Source of the DNA: JBOGEB01 sp050743125
GTDB taxonomy: Bacteria; Actinomycetota; Nitriliruptoria; Euzebyales; Egibacteraceae
Direction: 5' to 3'
Assembly: GCA_050743125.1 (NCBI GenBank)
Contig: JBOGEB010000013.1
Coordinates: 1 to 43,390 of the forward strand
DNA length: 43,390 nt
In this document: positions 40,606 through 43,390 of the stretch, in pieces
How the letters are laid out: every line of letters begins with the position of its first letter
How positions within the stretch are numbered: the first letter of the stretch is position 1
Translations under genes and position numbers: made by a program
The notes under the pieces: model-generated
Databases searched by the model: none
The model's input: the letters and a program-made list of their open reading frames with translations, nothing else
What the model was told of the DNA's origin: nothing

Positions 40606-43023
40606 ATGAGCCAGCAGTCCCTCTTTGACGGCCAACGCGTCGTCGATATCGACATCGCCGCCAAGATGGAGCAGTCGTTTCTCGACTACTCCATGAGCGT
40701 CATCGTCGGGCGGGCGTTGCCCGACGTGCGCGACGGACTGAAGCCGGTCCAGCGGCGGATCCTCTACGCGATGGCCGAAGCCGGCCTGCGTCCTGATCGT
40801 CAGCACCGCAAATGCGCGGCGGTGATCGGCGACGTGATGAAGAAGTACCACCCGCACGGGGACGCCTCGATCTACGACGCCCTGGTGCGGATGGCGCAGG
40901 ACTTCACGATGCGCGCGCCGCTCGTCGATGGGCACGGCAACTTCGGCTCGGTCGACGGGGACGCCGCGGCCGCGCACCGCTACACCGAGGCGCGGCTCGC
41001 GCCCATCGCCATGGAGCTGCTCCAGGGCATCGACGAGGGCACGGTCGACTTCGTCCCCAACTACGACGGTTACGAGACCGAGCCTGTCGTGCTGCCGGCG
41101 CGCTTCCCGAACCTGCTCGTCAACGGCGCGAGCGGCATCGCCGTGGGGATGGCGACGAACATCCCGCCGCACAACCTCGGCGAGGTCGTCGATGCGTGCC
41201 TGACGCTGATCCGCACGCCCGAGGCGACCGTCGATGAGCTGATGGACGTCCTGCCGGCTCCCGACTTCCCGACGGGGGGGCGGATCCTGGGCACCGACGG
41301 GATCCGGGACGCGTACCTGACCGGGCGGGGCGCGATCACCGTCGAGGCGATCGCGACCACCGAGATGCGCTCCGGCGGCCTGCCCCGGATCATCGTCACC
41401 GAGATCCCCTACCAGGTGAACAAGGCGCTGCTGTTGGAGCGGGTCGCGAACCTCGTGAAGGACCGCAAGGTCGACGAGATCCGCGACCTGCGCGACGAGT
41501 CCTCACGGGACGGCATGCGCATCGTCATCGAGCTGAAACGCGGCGAGGACCCGTCGTGCGTGCTCGACAAGCTCTACCGCCTGACCGACCTGCGGATGAA
41601 CTTCAACGTGAACTTCGTGGCGCTCGCCAGTCCGAGCGCCGGGGCACCACCCCAGCCGCAGACGCTCGGGCTGCGCGAGGCGCTCGTCGCGTACCTCGAC
41701 CACCAGCGCGTCGTCGCCACCCGGCGGACCCGGTTCCGGCGCGACAAGGCGGCAGCCCGCGTCCACGTGCTCGAGGGGCTGCTCGTCGCGCTCGACCACC
41801 TCGACGAGGTCATCGCGCTGATCCGCGGCGCCGAGACCGCCGACGCCGCGCGCCGTGAGCTGCAGGCTCGGTACGACCTCGACGAGGTCCAGGCGACCGC
41901 GATCCTCGACCTGCAGCTCCGCCGGCTTGCCGCGCTGGAGCGGCAGCGGCTCGTCGAGGAGCACCGCGACCTGCTCCGGTTGATCGCCGATCTCGACACG
42001 ATCCTCGCCGACCCAGCGAAGCTCGACGGGCTGGTCGCCGGCGAGCTGCGCGCGATCAAGGCGGGCCACGCGAACCCCCGGCGCAGCCGGCTCGACGCCG
42101 GGACAGCCGAGGCTGGTGTCCAGGCTCGACCTCTGCTCGACGCCCAGCCGGTCACCGTCTACGTCACGGCCGGCGGTTGGCTCAAGGCCGTCCCGCAGCA
42201 GCCCACCTCGGCTCCGCACACCCAACCTCGTGACCCGGTCGTCGCGGTCGTCCACGCCCGCACCGACGAGACGCTCCTCCTTGTCGATGCGGACGGCGGC
42301 GGGTACCGCGTGGCGCTTGCGGACGTGGCGGTCACAACGATGCGGCAGCGGGGAGTGGCGCTCGGGGCGTTGCTCGGTGAGGGCTCCGGTCTCCCGCCGC
42401 TGATCGGCGCGATCCGGCTCGAGCCTGGCGTCGAGACCGTGCTCACCGTCTCGGCCCAGGGCCTCGTCAAGCGCACCGAGCGAGCCGAGTACGAGGGGCG
42501 GACACGCGCGATGGTCGCCGCCGGGGTGCGCGAGGGCGACGCGCTCGTCGGCGTGACCGGCTGCAACGAGGGCGACCACGTCCTGATCGCGCACGACGGC
42601 GGCCAGGCGATCCGCTTCCCTGCCGCCGACATCCGGCCGATGGGCCGGGCGGCCACCGGCGTCGCCGGGATCAAGGTGCCCCCCAGCGGTCGCGTCGCCG
42701 CGGTCACGGTCTGTCCCGGCGGCCTGGATCGAGACGACCAGGGCCCCGACCGTGAGGTCCTCACCCTGTTGCGTAACGGTCGGGCGGTGCGTGCACCGCT
42801 CGCCGAGTTTCCGATCCAGGGCCGCGGCGGCAAGGGCGTTCGGTGCGGTGCGCCGCCGGTCGTGTGGTGCGGCCTTGCGGCCGACCTCCACGTGTCGATC
42901 GGCGAGGAGGCGATGGTTCTTTCTGCGGTTGACGCTCCGGCCGGCAAACGGGCGGGGAGGGCCTCGGCGGTGATCGCGCCGGTCAGCGGCTCGGTTGTGC
43001 CTGAGGTCCGCGGGAGCGGGTAA
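40606..43023 (+). CDS. gyrA: Type IIA topoisomerase subunit A (DNA gyrase A-like)
   Basis: An 805-residue breakage-reunion subunit. The catalytic Tyr is at 126 (AHRYTEARLAPIA), and the quinolone-pocket helix (KYHPHGDASIYDALVRMAQ) carries Ala87 and Asp91 at E. coli Ser83/Asp87. The coiled-coil gate (about 370-500) and the C-terminal beta-pinwheel follow. A GyrA-box-like QGRGGKGVRC occurs near 738, supporting gyrase over topoisomerase IV; the match to Q(R/K)RGG(R/K)G is inexact, so ParC-like function is not excluded. No gyrB/parE is next to it. A long hairpin follows the stop. Confidence 0.88.
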   Translation: MSQQSLFDGQRVVDIDIAAKMEQSFLDYSMSVIVGRALPDVRDGLKPVQRRILYAMAEAGLRPDRQHRKCAAVIGDVMKKYHPHGDASIYDALVRMAQDFTMRAPLVDGHGNFGSVDGDAAAAHRYTEARLAPIAMELLQGIDEGTVDFVPNYDGYETEPVVLPARFPNLLVNGASGIAVGMATNIPPHNLGEVVDACLTLIRTPEATVDELMDVLPAPDFPTGGRILGTDGIRDAYLTGRGAITVEAIATTEMRSGGLPRIIVTEIPYQVNKALLLERVANLVKDRKVDEIRDLRDESSRDGMRIVIELKRGEDPSCVLDKLYRLTDLRMNFNVNFVALASPSAGAPPQPQTLGLREALVAYLDHQRVVATRRTRFRRDKAAARVHVLEGLLVALDHLDEVIALIRGAETADAARRELQARYDLDEVQATAILDLQLRRLAALERQRLVEEHRDLLRLIADLDTILADPAKLDGLVAGELRAIKAGHANPRRSRLDAGTAEAGVQARPLLDAQPVTVYVTAGGWLKAVPQQPTSAPHTQPRDPVVAVVHARTDETLLLVDADGGGYRVALADVAVTTMRQRGVALGALLGEGSGLPPLIGAIRLEPGVETVLTVSAQGLVKRTERAEYEGRTRAMVAAGVREGDALVGVTGCNEGDHVLIAHDGGQAIRFPAADIRPMGRAATGVAGIKVPPSGRVAAVTVCPGGLDRDDQGPDREVLTLLRNGRAVRAPLAEFPIQGRGGKGVRCGAPPVVWCGLAADLHVSIGEEAMVLSAVDAPAGKRAGRASAVIAPVSGSVVPEVRGSG

Positions 43024-43036
43024 GCGACGCGTCCTT

Positions 43037-43071
43037 GTGCTGGATCCGCGACGTGTGTCGCGATCCAGCAC
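43037..43071 (+). terminator. Hairpin terminator after gyrA
   Basis: A 15-bp stem (43037-43052 with 43057-43071, one bulged C) closes the loop GTGT, 14 bp after the stop and followed by TTCTGAGG. Outer bases CCTTG and CAAGG could extend it. Confidence 0.78.
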
Positions 43072-43262
43072 TTCTGAGGCAAGGAAACCTTGGCGTCCTT
43101 ATTCGGGCCCGCACACCCTCCTTTTGAACGAGGCTGTGCGCCTCGAAACCCTCCCTTCGGTGGGCGACGACATCGGGCTTGCGCCGGATGGCAGCGGCGC
43201 TCCCGCCCCCTACCGTTCGAGGCGTCGCTGTTGACCGCCGACCGCGACTCGGAGGAGGGAAG

Positions 43263-43390
43263 ATGGACGCTCAGACCAATATCAAGACGTCAGAGTCGAC
43301 CAACCGCTCCGGCGACGGTCCTCGAGCACGTTCTCACGGGGTCGGGAAGGCCACGTTGATCGGGGGCGTCCCCCCGTGCCCCCTCACGCT
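43263..43390 (+). CDS. Start of an unrecognised gene (3' partial)
   Basis: ATG 43263 is preceded by GGAGGAGG at ideal spacing and the frame is open to the window end (42 codons): MDAQTNIKTSESTNRSGDG onward. The strong ribosome site makes it likely to be real. The fragment is too short to assign to a family. The element at 43359 lies within it. Confidence 0.55.
   Translation, partial: MDAQTNIKTSESTNRSGDGPRARSHGVGKATLIGGVPPCPLT
43359..43388. repeat. GC-rich hairpin element, copy 2
   Basis: ATCGGGGGCGTCCCCCCG (43359-43376), then TGCC and CCCTCACG. It is the partner of 17123-17148. Here it falls inside the start of a probable coding region and reads IGGVPP in frame. Confidence 0.6.

Overview
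This is a high-GC stretch of an actinobacterial chromosome. The lineage markers are an Mpa/ARC proteasomal ATPase with a C-terminal GQYL tail next to dop, a histidine kinase paired with an ANTAR response regulator, a DUF222-HNH (13E12-type) protein, XRE/TPR regulators, and a GyrA with the actinobacterial Ala at the quinolone-pocket position. The sequence cannot place it below phylum. There is no tRNA or rRNA that I can see.

Layout. (1) 1-2843: the end of a RiPP (thiopeptide/azole peptide) cluster, with a 5'-truncated SpaB_C-type protein and a SagB-type dehydrogenase carrying an exact 84-bp tandem duplication. (2) 3350-6604: mpa and dop, closed by an 11-bp-stem terminator. No pup, prcBA or pafA follows; instead there is a vapBC module and then a stray ~125-bp copy of the middle of dop. 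(3) 7718-13107: envelope proteins (a lipoprotein, an Ig-like anchored protein, PsiE family and small membrane proteins) and a frameshifted SEC-C/TPR gene. (4) 13394-15909: a glutamine-synthetase-like ligase and an amidohydrolase, a two-gene version of FluG. (5) 16020-18095: a Pro/Asp/Ser-rich anchored protein and a decayed TPR regulator.

(6) 18168-28155 is the most interesting part, a type III-D-like CRISPR-Cas locus. Its order is a membrane-anchored CARF protein (Cam1-like), a HepT (HEPN) fragment on the opposite strand, an N-terminally truncated Csx10, a fused double-Cas7 RAMP, Csx19, a TIGR03986-type RAMP, Csx15, Cas6, a reverse transcriptase-Cas1 fusion and Cas2. The genes from csx10 to cas2 overlap or nearly touch, so they look like one operon. 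There is no cas10. The upstream side of csx10 is fused at a sharp breakpoint (19170/19171) to the HepT fragment, which suggests a deletion that took cas10 and the front of csx10. The RT-Cas1 frame contains one in-frame TAG at 25720. Just after cas2 I find one good CRISPR repeat ending in ATAGAAAC, one 37-nt spacer and a degenerate second repeat: an almost empty array, followed by decayed transposase-like sequence. The parts for RNA-templated spacer acquisition and cyclic-oligoadenylate response are present, but the interference/signalling core looks broken.

(7) 28341-32974: decayed mobile-element sequence, DUF222-HNH, and an XRE/TPR regulator split by a frameshift. (8) 33038-35962: an ANTAR response regulator and histidine kinase diverging from a sigma-70 gene, with a terminator/antiterminator-like structure between them. 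(9) 35969-43023: a perfect 48-bp palindrome, murC, a CapA-like protein, an AbiEi/endonuclease-like gene bracketed by two related palindromes, an OsmC protein and gyrA. The window ends in the start of another gene.

Several genes carry single-base lesions (SEC-C, XRE/TPR, RT-Cas1). Some may be assembly errors rather than biology, and this is stated where relevant.
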